Positions 10,795-20,729 of a stretch of DNA of 64,000 nt are shown here, piece by piece. The position numbers and the translations under genes were made by a program. The notes below the pieces were generated by a model. That model saw only the letters and a program-made list of their open reading frames with translations, ran no database searches and was not told the origin of the DNA. Source of the stretch: Pseudomonas putida (GTDB lineage Bacteria; Pseudomonadota; Gammaproteobacteria; Pseudomonadales; Pseudomonadaceae); the NCBI RefSeq assembly GCF_001636055.1, contig NZ_CP011789.1, forward strand, positions 3,968,001 through 4,032,000, given 5' to 3'. How positions within the stretch are numbered: the stretch's first letter is position 1; each line of letters opens with the position of its first letter.

Positions 10795-11785
10795 GCAGGT
10801 CGAAGAAGCCCTGGGCGTCGCCGTTCTCGATCCACATCACGTTGGCCGGCTGCTTGAGCACGCCGTACCAGTCGGCGACAGTCTGGGCGAAGGTCGGGCC
10901 TTCGCGGCTGTCGACTGTCATGTGAATCTGCCTGCCACTGAACAGCTCTGGCTTGAGCAGGTAGGCGATGACCGTGGCGTCGTGCACCGGGCCACCACTC
11001 ATGCCGTACTTGTCCATGTCGTACTTGATGTAGGCGTTGAGGATGTCCACCACCTTCTTGCTGGCGTCGTTGCCGACAGCGGCGAGCTGCTTGAGACGAG
11101 CGTCGCTGGTGATGATCTTGTGGGTCACGTCCAGCGGCAGGTAAGTCAGCTTGACGCCACTGGCCAGCACCACTTCGGCAGCATGCGGATCGGCGTAGAG
11201 GTTGAACTCGGCCACCGGGGTGATGTTGCCGCCATTGAAGTGGGCGCCGCCCATGATCACCACTTCCTTGATGCCCTTGACGATTTCCGGCTTCTGGATC
11301 AGCGCCAGAGCGAGGTTGGTCTGCGGGCCGAGCATGGCGATGGTGATGCTGTGGGGCTCGGCGGTATCGAGGGTGTCGACCAGGTACTGCACGGCATTGC
11401 CTTTGGCCAGAGGCTGCTTGGGCTCATGCACCGCGACACCGGTCAAGCCTTCCTCGCCATGGACATCGGCGGCGTAGATCGGCGTGCGCACCAGGGGGCG
11501 CCCCGCCCCGGCGTAGACCGGAATGTCTTCACGGCCGGCCCATTCGCGCGCCAGGCGTGCGTTGCGGGAGGTCTTGTCGAGACGCACATTGCCGGCGACG
11601 GTGGTGATGGCGCGGATCTTCAGCTCCTCGGGCGAGGCCATGGCCAGAAACAAGACCACGACATCGTCGGCGCCGGGGTCGGTGTCGATGATCAGGTCAC
11701 GTGGGGCGGCGAATGCACTGGCAGCAGTCATCGTGGACATGAGCACGACTCCTTGTAGCAAACGTTTGGCTTTGTTGATCAACAT
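10766..11785 (-). CDS. nuh: Periplasmic nucleoside hydrolase
   Basis: 339 residues of the inosine-uridine nucleoside hydrolase family, which splits the N-glycosidic bond of ribonucleosides to base and ribose. The calcium-binding motif DTDPGADD is at 34-41 and the later GGPVHDA supplies the conserved Asp. A signal peptide (residues 1-27, ending AFA-A) predicts export, unlike the cytoplasmic E. coli enzymes. It is the last gene of the ribose operon, so the ribose it frees can be taken up by RbsABC. A perfect 10-bp copy of the RbsR operator core lies inside codons 6-9. Confidence 0.93.
   Translation of the reverse strand: MLINKAKRLLQGVVLMSTMTAASAFAAPRDLIIDTDPGADDVVVLFLAMASPEELKIRAITTVAGNVRLDKTSRNARLAREWAGREDIPVYAGAGRPLVRTPIYAADVHGEEGLTGVAVHEPKQPLAKGNAVQYLVDTLDTAEPHSITIAMLGPQTNLALALIQKPEIVKGIKEVVIMGGAHFNGGNITPVAEFNLYADPHAAEVVLASGVKLTYLPLDVTHKIITSDARLKQLAAVGNDASKKVVDILNAYIKYDMDKYGMSGGPVHDATVIAYLLKPELFSGRQIHMTVDSREGPTFAQTVADWYGVLKQPANVMWIENGDAQGFFDLLSARLARLK
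11759..11768. promoter_or_regulatory. RbsR-like operator core inside nuh
   Basis: CAAACGTTTG is a perfect palindrome identical to the core of the operator upstream of rbsB. It overlaps the first codons of nuh, so it could let a LacI-type repressor act locally on nuh. It may also be chance. Confidence 0.35.
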
Positions 11786-11856
11786 CCCGCTTCACTCCTT
11801 TGCTTTTGTTGTTTGGTCTGTTTCGGGTGGGCGGGCCAATAAAGACGCCCTCTACC

Positions 11857-12261
11857 TCAGAACGTGACACCCGCAATCAACGCAATATTGCTGTAGGGCT
11901 TGCATTCCCCCGTGCGGACCACCGCCCGCGCCTGCTGGCTCAAGGCCTTGAACGCCTCGTGAGACATGCGCTGGCGCTCACCGAGCAAGCCCAGCGCATG
12001 CTGCTCCTCGACCTCCACCAGCCCAGACGGTGCGGCGCTGAAAATCTCCTCGGCCAACACATGCCGCTCCACCTGCATCTCGCTGAGCACTACGCGCAGC
12101 ACGCTGGCAAAGTCCGGAATGCCCGGCGTCAATGCCAGGTCGATCAATTCCACCCCTGGTGGCACCGGCAGGCCGGCGTCGCCGATCACCAGGATGTCGC
12201 CGTGCCCCAAGCCGGCAATGGTGCGCGACAGGGCGATATTGAGCAGCGCGGTCTTCTTCAT
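11857..12261 (-). CDS. rbsD: D-ribose pyranase
   Basis: 134 residues of the RbsD/FucU family. It interconverts the pyranose and furanose forms of ribose so that ribokinase gets its furanose substrate. The start [22 protein letters not shown] with His20 as catalytic residue is diagnostic. The start codon overlaps the end of rbsK by 4 nt, so translation is coupled. Confidence 0.96.
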   Translation of the reverse strand: MKKTALLNIALSRTIAGLGHGDILVIGDAGLPVPPGVELIDLALTPGIPDFASVLRVVLSEMQVERHVLAEEIFSAAPSGLVEVEEQHALGLLGERQRMSHEAFKALSQQARAVVRTGECKPYSNIALIAGVTF

Positions 12262-13166
12262 GGCGCCAACTCCTTAAGGAAGGGAATGGATGGCTGCGCC
12301 CCTGCACGTGTGACCGAGATGGCTGCAGCACGCTGCCCCCGCACGATCGCCTCGCCCTCCTCCAGCCCACAGGCAAGCCCCGCCGCGAAGCCACCAACGA
12401 AGGTGTCGCCTGCCGCCGTGGTGTCCAGCGGCTTGACCTTGGTCGCCGGGAAATGACGGCTGCCATGCTCGCTGACGAACAATGCACCTTCAGCGCCCAG
12501 GGTGACGATCACCTTGCCCGCACCCCATTCGCGCAGGCGCTCGGCGGCACAGCGAGCACTGTCGATATCGTTCACCGGCAGGCCGGTCAAGGCCTCGGCC
12601 TCGCTCTCGTTGGGGATGAGGTAGTCGATATGGGCGAACCACGCTCTGGGCAGCGGACCCGTCGCCGGGGCCGGGTTGAGAATGACCGTCTTGCCCAGCT
12701 CGCGACCGCGAGCCAGAGTCCACGCCACGGTGGCAGGTGGCACCTCGAGCTGGCAAATGATCACCTCGGCGTTCTGCAGCAACGCATCGAAGCGCTGCAC
12801 CGACTCGGGGGTCAACAGGCCATTGCCGCCCGGGATGATGACGATGGCGTTCTGGCTGGCGGCATCCACCACGATCAACGCCACGCCACTGGACACGCCC
12901 GCGCAGACGCCCACCGCCTGGCAATCGATATTTTCGCTCTCCAGGGCCTGGCGCAACTGCTGGCCATAGGCGTCATCGCCGACATTGCCGACCATGGCCA
13001 CGCTCGCCCCCAGGCGCGCGGCAGCGACGGCCTGGTTGGCACCCTTGCCGCCGGGCACGGTGAAAAAACTGTCGCCGGCGAGGGTTTCGCCGCCACGCGG
13101 CAGACGCTCGGCACGGGCCACCAGGTCCATGTTGAGGCTGCCGACCACTACGACCTTGGCATGCAT
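12258..13166 (-). CDS. rbsK: Ribokinase
   Basis: 302 residues of the PfkB sugar-kinase family. It phosphorylates ribose to ribose 5-phosphate with ATP. Both PfkB signatures are present: PGGKGANQA at 38-46 binds the sugar, and DTTAAGDTF (248-256) carries the catalytic base Asp254. It lies 9 nt after rbsR and overlaps rbsD by 4 nt. Confidence 0.97.
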   Translation of the reverse strand: MHAKVVVVGSLNMDLVARAERLPRGGETLAGDSFFTVPGGKGANQAVAAARLGASVAMVGNVGDDAYGQQLRQALESENIDCQAVGVCAGVSSGVALIVVDAASQNAIVIIPGGNGLLTPESVQRFDALLQNAEVIICQLEVPPATVAWTLARGRELGKTVILNPAPATGPLPRAWFAHIDYLIPNESEAEALTGLPVNDIDSARCAAERLREWGAGKVIVTLGAEGALFVSEHGSRHFPATKVKPLDTTAAGDTFVGGFAAGLACGLEEGEAIVRGQRAAAISVTRAGAQPSIPFLKELAP

Positions 13167-13175
13167 GGGTCTTCC

Positions 13176-14198
13176 TTAGCGGTAATCATTGAACAGGTCC
13201 GGGCGCGGCCCGGTGGATTCGCGCAGCACGATACGCGGCGCGACGATACGTTGCTGCGCCGTATCGCGGCGCGGTGTAGCGATGCGCGACAGCAGCAACT
13301 GCGCAGCGCTGTCGCCCAGCTCGCGGATCGACTGGCCGACAGTGGTCAGCGGCGGATACACATAGCGGCTCAGCTCGATGTCATCGAAACCGATTACCGA
13401 TAGCTGGCCAGGGACGTCGATATTGCGCTCGGCCGCAGCACGCAACACACCGAAGCCGATCATGTCGTTGCCCGCAAAGATCGCCGTCGGCGGCCTGTCT
13501 TCGAGCAACTGCGCAGCCGCTGCGTGCCCACCAGGGCTGGTAAAGTCGCTATGCAGCACGCGATCGGCGGCCACGTCCAGCCCGGCCTCGGCCATGGCGC
13601 GACGAAAACCGGTCACACGCAGTTGGCTGACGCCAGTCTCGGCCGGACCGCCGATGCAGGCAATGTCGGTATGGCCGAGTTCAAGCAGGTGGCGCGTAGC
13701 CAGATAGGCCCCCAGCTCGTGATCGATACGCACAAGGTCGGCATCGACACCTTCGAGGGCTCGGTCGACGATGACCATTGGCGTGCGCACGGCAGCCAGG
13801 CTTTCGAGCAGGTCACGGTCTTCGCCCACCGAGGCGACGATCAGGCCATCGATGCGTTTTTCCAGCAGCACCCTCAGGTAGCTGCGCTGCTTCTTCGGAT
13901 CATCGTCCGAATTGCACAGGATCACGCAATAACCGTTGCGCTCGCAGCCGTCCTCGATACCGCGCGCCAGCTCGGCGAAGTACGGGTTGACGCTGCTGGG
14001 CACCAGCAAGCCGATGGTCGCAGTGCTGCGCGCCTTGAGCGAGCGGGCCACGGCGCTTGGAACATAGTCCAGTTCGGCGATGGCGGCCTCGACCTTCAGC
14101 CGCACGTGCTCGCTGACCGGACGGGTCTTGTTCAATACATGGGACACAGTGGTGTAGGAAATACCCGCCAGTGCCGCGACGTCTTTGATGGTTGCCAT
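13176..14198 (-). CDS. rbsR: LacI-family repressor of the ribose operon
   Basis: 340 residues: an N-terminal LacI helix-turn-helix with hinge (MATIKDVAALAGISYTTVSH, residues 1-20, through SAVARSLK) and a periplasmic-binding-protein-like effector domain. It is encoded inside the operon between the permease and kinase genes, so the operon controls its own repressor. The palindrome GCAAACGTTTGC upstream of rbsB has the central CG and arms expected for a LacI/RbsR site and is its probable target. Ribose is the expected inducer. Confidence 0.93.
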   Translation of the reverse strand: MATIKDVAALAGISYTTVSHVLNKTRPVSEHVRLKVEAAIAELDYVPSAVARSLKARSTATIGLLVPSSVNPYFAELARGIEDGCERNGYCVILCNSDDDPKKQRSYLRVLLEKRIDGLIVASVGEDRDLLESLAAVRTPMVIVDRALEGVDADLVRIDHELGAYLATRHLLELGHTDIACIGGPAETGVSQLRVTGFRRAMAEAGLDVAADRVLHSDFTSPGGHAAAAQLLEDRPPTAIFAGNDMIGFGVLRAAAERNIDVPGQLSVIGFDDIELSRYVYPPLTTVGQSIRELGDSAAQLLLSRIATPRRDTAQQRIVAPRIVLRESTGPRPDLFNDYR

Positions 14199-14201
14199 GG
14201 G

Positions 14202-15197
14202 TCAGTTCCGCCGGGTCGCACGCCGGCTGCGATAGGTATCGAGGACCACGGCGATGACGATCACAGCGCCAGTGATGATGCGCTTGGTTGGCTCGGAAGC
14301 GCCGATCTGCGCCAAGCCCGCAGCCAGTACGGAAATGATCAGCACACCGAAGAACGTGCTGATGATCGAGCCTCGCCCGCCCATCAGGCTGGTGCCGCCG
14401 ATCACCACGGCGGCAATCACCTGCAACTCAAGGCCCGAGCCCGCATTCGGGTCAGCAGCCTCAAGGCGGGAAATCTGGAACAGCGCGGCCAGACCGGCCA
14501 GCAACCCCATCAGCGCAAACACGCCGATCTTGTACGGACGCGGGTCGATGCCTGCCAGGCGCACGGCCTCTTCATTGGTGCCGATGCCGATCAGGTAACG
14601 ACCGAACACGGTGCGGGTCAGTACCAGCTGGGCGAGCACGATCACCAGTAAGGCGATGATGAAGGCCGGGGATATCCCGAAGGCGATCGGGTTGGAGAAC
14701 CAGGAGAATGCGTCGCCGATATAGGCGGTGCGTGAATCGGTGAACTGGTAGGCCAGGCCGCGGGCCATTTCCAGCACGCCGAGCGAGACGATGAACGACG
14801 GAATGCGCCAGGCCACGGTGACCGCACCGGTGATGCTACCGGCCAGGGCGGCGATGGCCATGCCCAGGAGCGCGGCAGGCAGCACACTCCACCCCCAGCC
14901 GAGGATGGCGACGCTGACGGTCGAGGCGGCCAGGGCAAGTACCGAACCGACCGACAGGTCGATACCACCGATGATCAGCACGAAGGTCATGCCGACGGCC
15001 AACACCATGAGGTCGGGTATCTGGTTGGCCAGGGTGCTGAAGGTGGCGTACGAGAGGAAGTGGCTGCTCAGGAACGAGAACAGCACGATCATCGCCAGCA
15101 AGGCGCCGGCCAGCCCCAGGTAGGTGCCCAGGCCGAAATAAGTGCCGCTGCGGCGGGCCGGCGTGCTGCCGGCGGAGTCGAGGGAGGGGGTCTTCAT
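14202..15197 (-). CDS. rbsC: Ribose ABC transporter permease
   Basis: 331 residues and strongly hydrophobic, with eight to ten predicted membrane spans. The conserved segments VLIIGGIDLSVGSVLAL and GRYLIGIGTNEEAVRLAGI, followed by VVIGGTSLMGGRG, mark the RbsC/XylH/AraH permease family. The start overlaps the end of rbsA by 4 nt. Confidence 0.96.
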   Translation of the reverse strand: MKTPSLDSAGSTPARRSGTYFGLGTYLGLAGALLAMIVLFSFLSSHFLSYATFSTLANQIPDLMVLAVGMTFVLIIGGIDLSVGSVLALAASTVSVAILGWGWSVLPAALLGMAIAALAGSITGAVTVAWRIPSFIVSLGVLEMARGLAYQFTDSRTAYIGDAFSWFSNPIAFGISPAFIIALLVIVLAQLVLTRTVFGRYLIGIGTNEEAVRLAGIDPRPYKIGVFALMGLLAGLAALFQISRLEAADPNAGSGLELQVIAAVVIGGTSLMGGRGSIISTFFGVLIISVLAAGLAQIGASEPTKRIITGAVIVIAVVLDTYRSRRATRRN

Positions 15198-16741
15198 ACA
15201 TCCATCCTGGGAGCTGCGTCATGCAGCAGTGCGTCACGTTTCTGATAACCGGCGAAGGCGGCGGCAAGGATCTGGTCCTGGCTCCAGCCATCACGGTCGA
15301 AGGTCTCGATCAGTTGGCCAGCGGAAAGCACGGCGATGCGGTCGCAGATCAGCATCAGCTCGCGCAGGTCACTGGACACCACCACCAGGGCCTTGCCCTG
15401 GCGGGCAAGCTCGGCCAGCAACCCATAGATGTCGAACTTGGCGCCGACGTCGATGCCGCGGGTGGGTTCATCGAACATCAGCACCTGGCAATCGCGCTCC
15501 AACCAGCGACCGATCACCACCTTCTGCTGATTGCCACCAGACAGCTCGCCGACCGCCTGGGCAGAGCTCGCGCTACGGATACGCATGGCGCTGATCTGCC
15601 GCTCGGCAAGCTCACGCTCGGCAGTGGCGTCGAGGATGCCGGCCCGCGATACCGCACCCAGGTTGCCCAGGGCGACATTGGCGCTGATCGAATGCGGCAG
15701 CAGAAGGCCCTCGCCTTTGCGGTCCTCGGTGATCAGCGCGATACCGGCGCGCACAGCGGCTTTGGGCGAGTCGATGACCACCGGCTGCAGCGGGCGTCCG
15801 AGCTGGATGCTGCCACTGTCGGCGCGATCGGCACCGTAGATCAGCCGCAACAGCTCGGTACGCCCGGCACCGATCAGCCCGGAGATACCGAAGATCTCCC
15901 CTGCCCTGACCTCGAACGACACATCGCGCACCTTGTCGCCACGGGTCATGTGTTCGACCTTGAGCAACGGCGCACCGATTTCGCGGCGGCCAAGGTCGAT
16001 GTGCTCGCCGACTTCGCGGCCGACCATCAGGTTGACCAATTCGTTGCTGCTGTAGCGAGCAATCGGCTCGGCGCACACCAGCTTGCCGTCGCGCAGCACG
16101 GCGATGCGCTGCGAGACACGCTGCAGCTCTTCGAGCCGGTGCGAGATATAGACAATGGCCACGCCGCGCTGGCGCAGACGTTCGATCTGCGTGAACAACA
16201 GCTCCACTTCGCGCGCAGTAAGCATCGCAGTGGGCTCGTCGAAGATCAGCACGTGGCAGTCGCCGATCAGGTTGCGGGCGATCTCGACCATCTGCTGATG
16301 GCCAATGCCCAGCTCGCCGACCGGGGTGTCCGGATCGATGGCGTCCAGCCCGACCTGGGCCATGGCCGCGGTGGCCAACTGGCGCAGGCGCTTCTGGCTG
16401 ATCCAGCCGGCGCGGCTGGGCAGGTTGTCGAGGAACAGGTTCTCGGCAACGGTGAGCGTGGGCAGCAGGTTGAGCTCCTGCATCACCATGCGCACACCGA
16501 GGCGCTCGGCCTCGCTGCGACTGCCAGGGCTGTAGGGTTTGCCGCGGTAGGTCATCTGCCCGGTGGTGGGAGTTTCCAGGCCACTGATGAGCTTGGACAA
16601 GGTGCTCTTGCCGGCGCCATTCTCGCCAGTCAGGGCGAGCACCTCGCCACCGCGCAGGTCTAGCGTGACATCGCCGAGAACGGGCTGGGCGTACGTCTTG
16701 CCCAGGCCGGTGACACTGAGCACGGATTCATGGGCCGACAT
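15194..16741 (-). CDS. rbsA: Ribose ABC transporter ATP-binding protein
   Basis: 515 residues from the ATG at 16741, which has GAGAGG upstream; the frame is open further but the extra 26 residues are unlike the family. Two fused ABC domains: the first has a full Walker A (GENGAGKS, 39-46) and signature, the second begins FGISGLIGAGRTELLR with the degenerate P-loop typical of this family, and keeps LSGGNQQKVVIGRWL. It powers import of ribose by RbsB and RbsC. Confidence 0.96.
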   Translation of the reverse strand: MSAHESVLSVTGLGKTYAQPVLGDVTLDLRGGEVLALTGENGAGKSTLSKLISGLETPTTGQMTYRGKPYSPGSRSEAERLGVRMVMQELNLLPTLTVAENLFLDNLPSRAGWISQKRLRQLATAAMAQVGLDAIDPDTPVGELGIGHQQMVEIARNLIGDCHVLIFDEPTAMLTAREVELLFTQIERLRQRGVAIVYISHRLEELQRVSQRIAVLRDGKLVCAEPIARYSSNELVNLMVGREVGEHIDLGRREIGAPLLKVEHMTRGDKVRDVSFEVRAGEIFGISGLIGAGRTELLRLIYGADRADSGSIQLGRPLQPVVIDSPKAAVRAGIALITEDRKGEGLLLPHSISANVALGNLGAVSRAGILDATAERELAERQISAMRIRSASSAQAVGELSGGNQQKVVIGRWLERDCQVLMFDEPTRGIDVGAKFDIYGLLAELARQGKALVVVSSDLRELMLICDRIAVLSAGQLIETFDRDGWSQDQILAAAFAGYQKRDALLHDAAPRMDV

Positions 16742-16841
16742 GGCCACCTCTCTCATGGAACGCGCTGCAACTGCTTGAACTGGCGCTGACTCTGCGGGAG
16801 CGGCGAACCACCGCTGCATCGGACTCAGCGCACTGCCAGCA

Positions 16842-17795
16842 TCACTTGGTGATCAGTTCTACCGGTGTCTGGATGACATTGTCGGCATCGACATCAGGCT
16901 TCTCGCCCTTGACCATCTTAAGCGCCGCCTGGATACCGAACACGGCCTGCTGACTGGCTGCCTGGTCGAGCGTGGCGAGCACACGGCCGTCCTTGAGCAT
17001 CGGCTTGATGGCGTTGATGTTGTCGTAGCCGACCACCTGTACCTGGCCGGTCTTGCCGGCAGCACGCACAGCCGAGACCGCGCCCAGGGCCATGCTGTCG
17101 TTACCCGCCAGCAGCGCCTTGAGATCGGGGTATTCGTTGAGCATCGAGGCGGCAACGGCGTTGCCCTTGTCGATTTCCCAGTTGCCAGACTGCACCGAGA
17201 CGATCTTCATCTGCGCGGCCTCCATCGCATCCTTGAAGCCCGCGGTGCGCTGCTGGGCGTTGGTGGTGGTCGGCACACCTTCGATGATGCCAACCTGATC
17301 GCCGGCCTTGAGCTTCTCTTTCACCAGGTAATCGCCAACCAGACGCGCGCCCTTGCGGTTGTCGGGGCCAACGAACGGCACGCTGATACCTTTGCTCTTG
17401 AGCACTTCGGGGTCGAGGCGGTTGTCGATGTTGACCACGGTGATGCCCGCGTCCATGGCTTTCTTGATCACAGGCACCAAAGCCTTGGAGTCGGCCGGAG
17501 CGATGACCAGGGCCTTGGCGCCGGTGGCGATCATCTGCTCGACGATACGGATCTGGTTGCCGGTGTCGGTTTCGTCCTTGATGCCGTTGGCGACAAGTTC
17601 AAAATCGTTGGGATGTTCTTTCTGGTAGGCCTTGGCGCCATCCTCCATGGTGCGGAAGAACTCGTTGGCCAGCGACTTCATGACCAGCGCGACCTTGGGC
17701 TTGTCCTCGGCATGGGCCTGGGACAGCGGGATGGCGAGAGACAGGGAGGAGAGAATGGCAATAGCCAGCAGACGACCTGGGAACGGCAGCTTCAT
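16842..17795 (-). CDS. rbsB: Ribose-binding periplasmic protein
   Basis: 317 residues from the ATG at 17795; an in-frame extension to 17879 would run through the operator and is unlikely to be translated. A signal peptide of about 27 residues (ending SQAHA-ED) precedes a type I periplasmic-binding fold (KPKVALVMKSLANEFF..., VVNIDNRLD, NDSMALGAV). It delivers ribose to RbsAC and is the first gene of the operon, 100 nt ahead of rbsA, which allows it to be made in excess. Confidence 0.96.
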   Translation of the reverse strand: MKLPFPGRLLAIAILSSLSLAIPLSQAHAEDKPKVALVMKSLANEFFRTMEDGAKAYQKEHPNDFELVANGIKDETDTGNQIRIVEQMIATGAKALVIAPADSKALVPVIKKAMDAGITVVNIDNRLDPEVLKSKGISVPFVGPDNRKGARLVGDYLVKEKLKAGDQVGIIEGVPTTTNAQQRTAGFKDAMEAAQMKIVSVQSGNWEIDKGNAVAASMLNEYPDLKALLAGNDSMALGAVSAVRAAGKTGQVQVVGYDNINAIKPMLKDGRVLATLDQAASQQAVFGIQAALKMVKGEKPDVDADNVIQTPVELITK

Positions 17796-17829
17796 GGGAT
17801 AACTCCGAATCTTGTGATTTTTATCGGAC

Positions 17830-17843
17830 CGCAAACGTTTGCG
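17830..17843. promoter_or_regulatory. RbsR operator upstream of rbsB
   Basis: CGCAAACGTTTGCG is a perfect 14-bp palindrome with the central CG of LacI-family operators. It lies 35 bases upstream of the rbsB start, where a repressor would block transcription. Confidence 0.8.
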
Positions 17844-19284
<1,441 letters not shown>

Positions 19285-19298
19285 TTCAGGTTTGAGTT

Positions 19299-19319
19299 GG
19301 AGCGGCCCTGTGCCGCTCC
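19299..19319 (+). terminator. Hairpin after the asparaginase gene
   Basis: An 8-bp perfect stem (GGAGCGGC / GCCGCTCC, loop of 5) lies 15 nt past the stop. There is no T-run, so it may be a weak or factor-aided terminator, or a degenerate REP. Confidence 0.45.
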
Positions 19320-19390
19320 TGCTACAACCGCATTAGCCTTTGGATGCTTTTTGCCTGACATGCTGTTGCGAAAAAACTGACAGTGAAATA

Positions 19391-19406
19391 CTGTACGCAC
19401 ATACAG
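19391..19406. promoter_or_regulatory. LexA (SOS) box
   Basis: CTGTACGCACATACAG fits the gammaproteobacterial LexA consensus CTG-N10-CAG with conserved TA flanks on both half sites. It is 18 bases upstream of the DUF1654 start codon, so it should overlap the promoter of that gene and of endA behind it. Confidence 0.75.
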
Positions 19407-19424
19407 CAAAATAAGGAAAGTTCC

Positions 19425-19664
19425 ATGGCTAGCACCGCCGCAGCGCCCAGCAGTTATGAACAACTGGGCGTACGCATCCAGAAGATCATCAACAGCCCCA
19501 CCGCCCAGCGCAGCCGCGCAGCACTGATCTTCCGCCTGGAGCACGAGTCACCCGACGACTGGGAAACCCTGCTCGAAGAAATCGCCGAGAACGACAACGT
19601 CACCCTCGCCCACCGTGACGATGGCGGCATCCAGATCTTCTGGACCGTCCCCAAAGAAGACTGA
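19425..19664 (+). CDS. DUF1654 family protein
   Basis: 79 residues matching the Pseudomonas-specific DUF1654 family as I recall it: SYEQLGVRIQKIINSPTAQ, then RLEHESPDDWETLLEEI and a C-terminal VTLAHRDDGGIQIFW. It is predicted soluble and cytoplasmic, function unknown. The start at 19425 has AAGGAAAG upstream. The LexA box in front makes it a likely DNA-damage gene. EndA starts 51 nt downstream on the same strand. Confidence 0.88.
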   Translation: MASTAAAPSSYEQLGVRIQKIINSPTAQRSRAALIFRLEHESPDDWETLLEEIAENDNVTLAHRDDGGIQIFWTVPKED

Positions 19665-19715
19665 TCCTTCCTCCCCGCCCCGCCTCTTCCACCGAAAGAT
19701 GATTTGCGCTCGCCC

Positions 19716-20681
19716 ATGAAAAAACTGCTGTCTGCCGTTGCCCTGCTCTTGTCCGTCGCCACTCCAGCGCTCGCCAACCCTCCCGCCACCTTTGCCGAAG
19801 CCAAGGTCGTGGCCAAACAGAAGATCTATCTCGACCAGGCCAGCAGCGCCATGGGTGAGCTCTACTGCGGCTGCAAATGGACCTGGGTGGGCAAGTCCGG
19901 CGGGCGCATCGACCCCGCCTCCTGCGGCCTGCAAGCCCGAAAGCAACAGACCCGCGCCGACCGCACCGAGTGGGAACACATCGTGCCGGCTTGGACCCTG
20001 GGTCATCAACGTCAATGCTGGAAGAACGGTGGCCGCGAGCACTGCGCCGACGACGACCCGGTATTCCGCGCCATGGAGGCCGACCTGTTCAACCTGTACC
20101 CGGCCGTGGGCGAGGTGAATGGCGATCGCAGCAACTTCAACTATGGCATGGCGTCGGGTGTGGGGCAGCAGTACGGCCAGTGCAAGACACGCGTCGATTT
20201 CAACCAGCGCGCTGCCGAGCCGCGCGATGAAGTCAAGGGCCTGGTCGCCCGCACCACCTTCTATATGTTCGATCGCTATGGCCTGAACATGTCTCGCCAG
20301 CAGCAACAACTACTGATGGCCTGGGACAAGCAGTATCCGGTCACCCCCTGGGAGCGCGAGCGCGACCGTCGCATCGCCGGCATCATGGGGCAAGCCAACC
20401 CGTTCGTGAGCGGTGAGCGGCGCTGGACAGTCGGCTACAAGACCGTCGGCGACGGTGTGGTCAGTGGCGTTGCCGACAAACCCATCAAGGCCACACCTCA
20501 GCCCACCCTGGCCAAGGCCAGCATGACGGGCACGATCATCGGCAACCAGAACAGCCACGTCTACCATCTGCCCAGCGGCTGCCCTGGCTACAATCAGGTG
20601 TCGGCCAAGAACCAGGTGAGCTTCGAGTCCGAGTCGCAAGCCCGGGCGGCCGGTTACCGCAAGGCCGGCAACTGCCGCTGA
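19716..20681 (+). CDS. endA: Endonuclease I with extra C-terminal domain
   Basis: 321 residues. Signal peptide 1-21 (ending PALA-NP), then the endonuclease I nuclease domain (about 25-225) with the His-Me finger motif EWEHIVPAW and several cysteines (YCGCKW), and DRSNFNYGM as in EndA/Vvn. It degrades DNA in the periplasm or outside. E. coli EndA ends near residue 235; here about 50 further residues follow a linker (GNQNSHVYHLPSGCPGY... to GNC). They resemble the small Ada-like metal-binding domain found at the end of some secreted nucleases. Probably co-transcribed with the SOS-controlled DUF1654 gene. Confidence 0.93.
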   Translation: MKKLLSAVALLLSVATPALANPPATFAEAKVVAKQKIYLDQASSAMGELYCGCKWTWVGKSGGRIDPASCGLQARKQQTRADRTEWEHIVPAWTLGHQRQCWKNGGREHCADDDPVFRAMEADLFNLYPAVGEVNGDRSNFNYGMASGVGQQYGQCKTRVDFNQRAAEPRDEVKGLVARTTFYMFDRYGLNMSRQQQQLLMAWDKQYPVTPWERERDRRIAGIMGQANPFVSGERRWTVGYKTVGDGVVSGVADKPIKATPQPTLAKASMTGTIIGNQNSHVYHLPSGCPGYNQVSAKNQVSFESESQARAAGYRKAGNCR

Positions 20682-20729
20682 GCCTCATGAACCGGGAGCG
20701 CCTTTACGGCGCCCCGGAAGCAAGATCAG

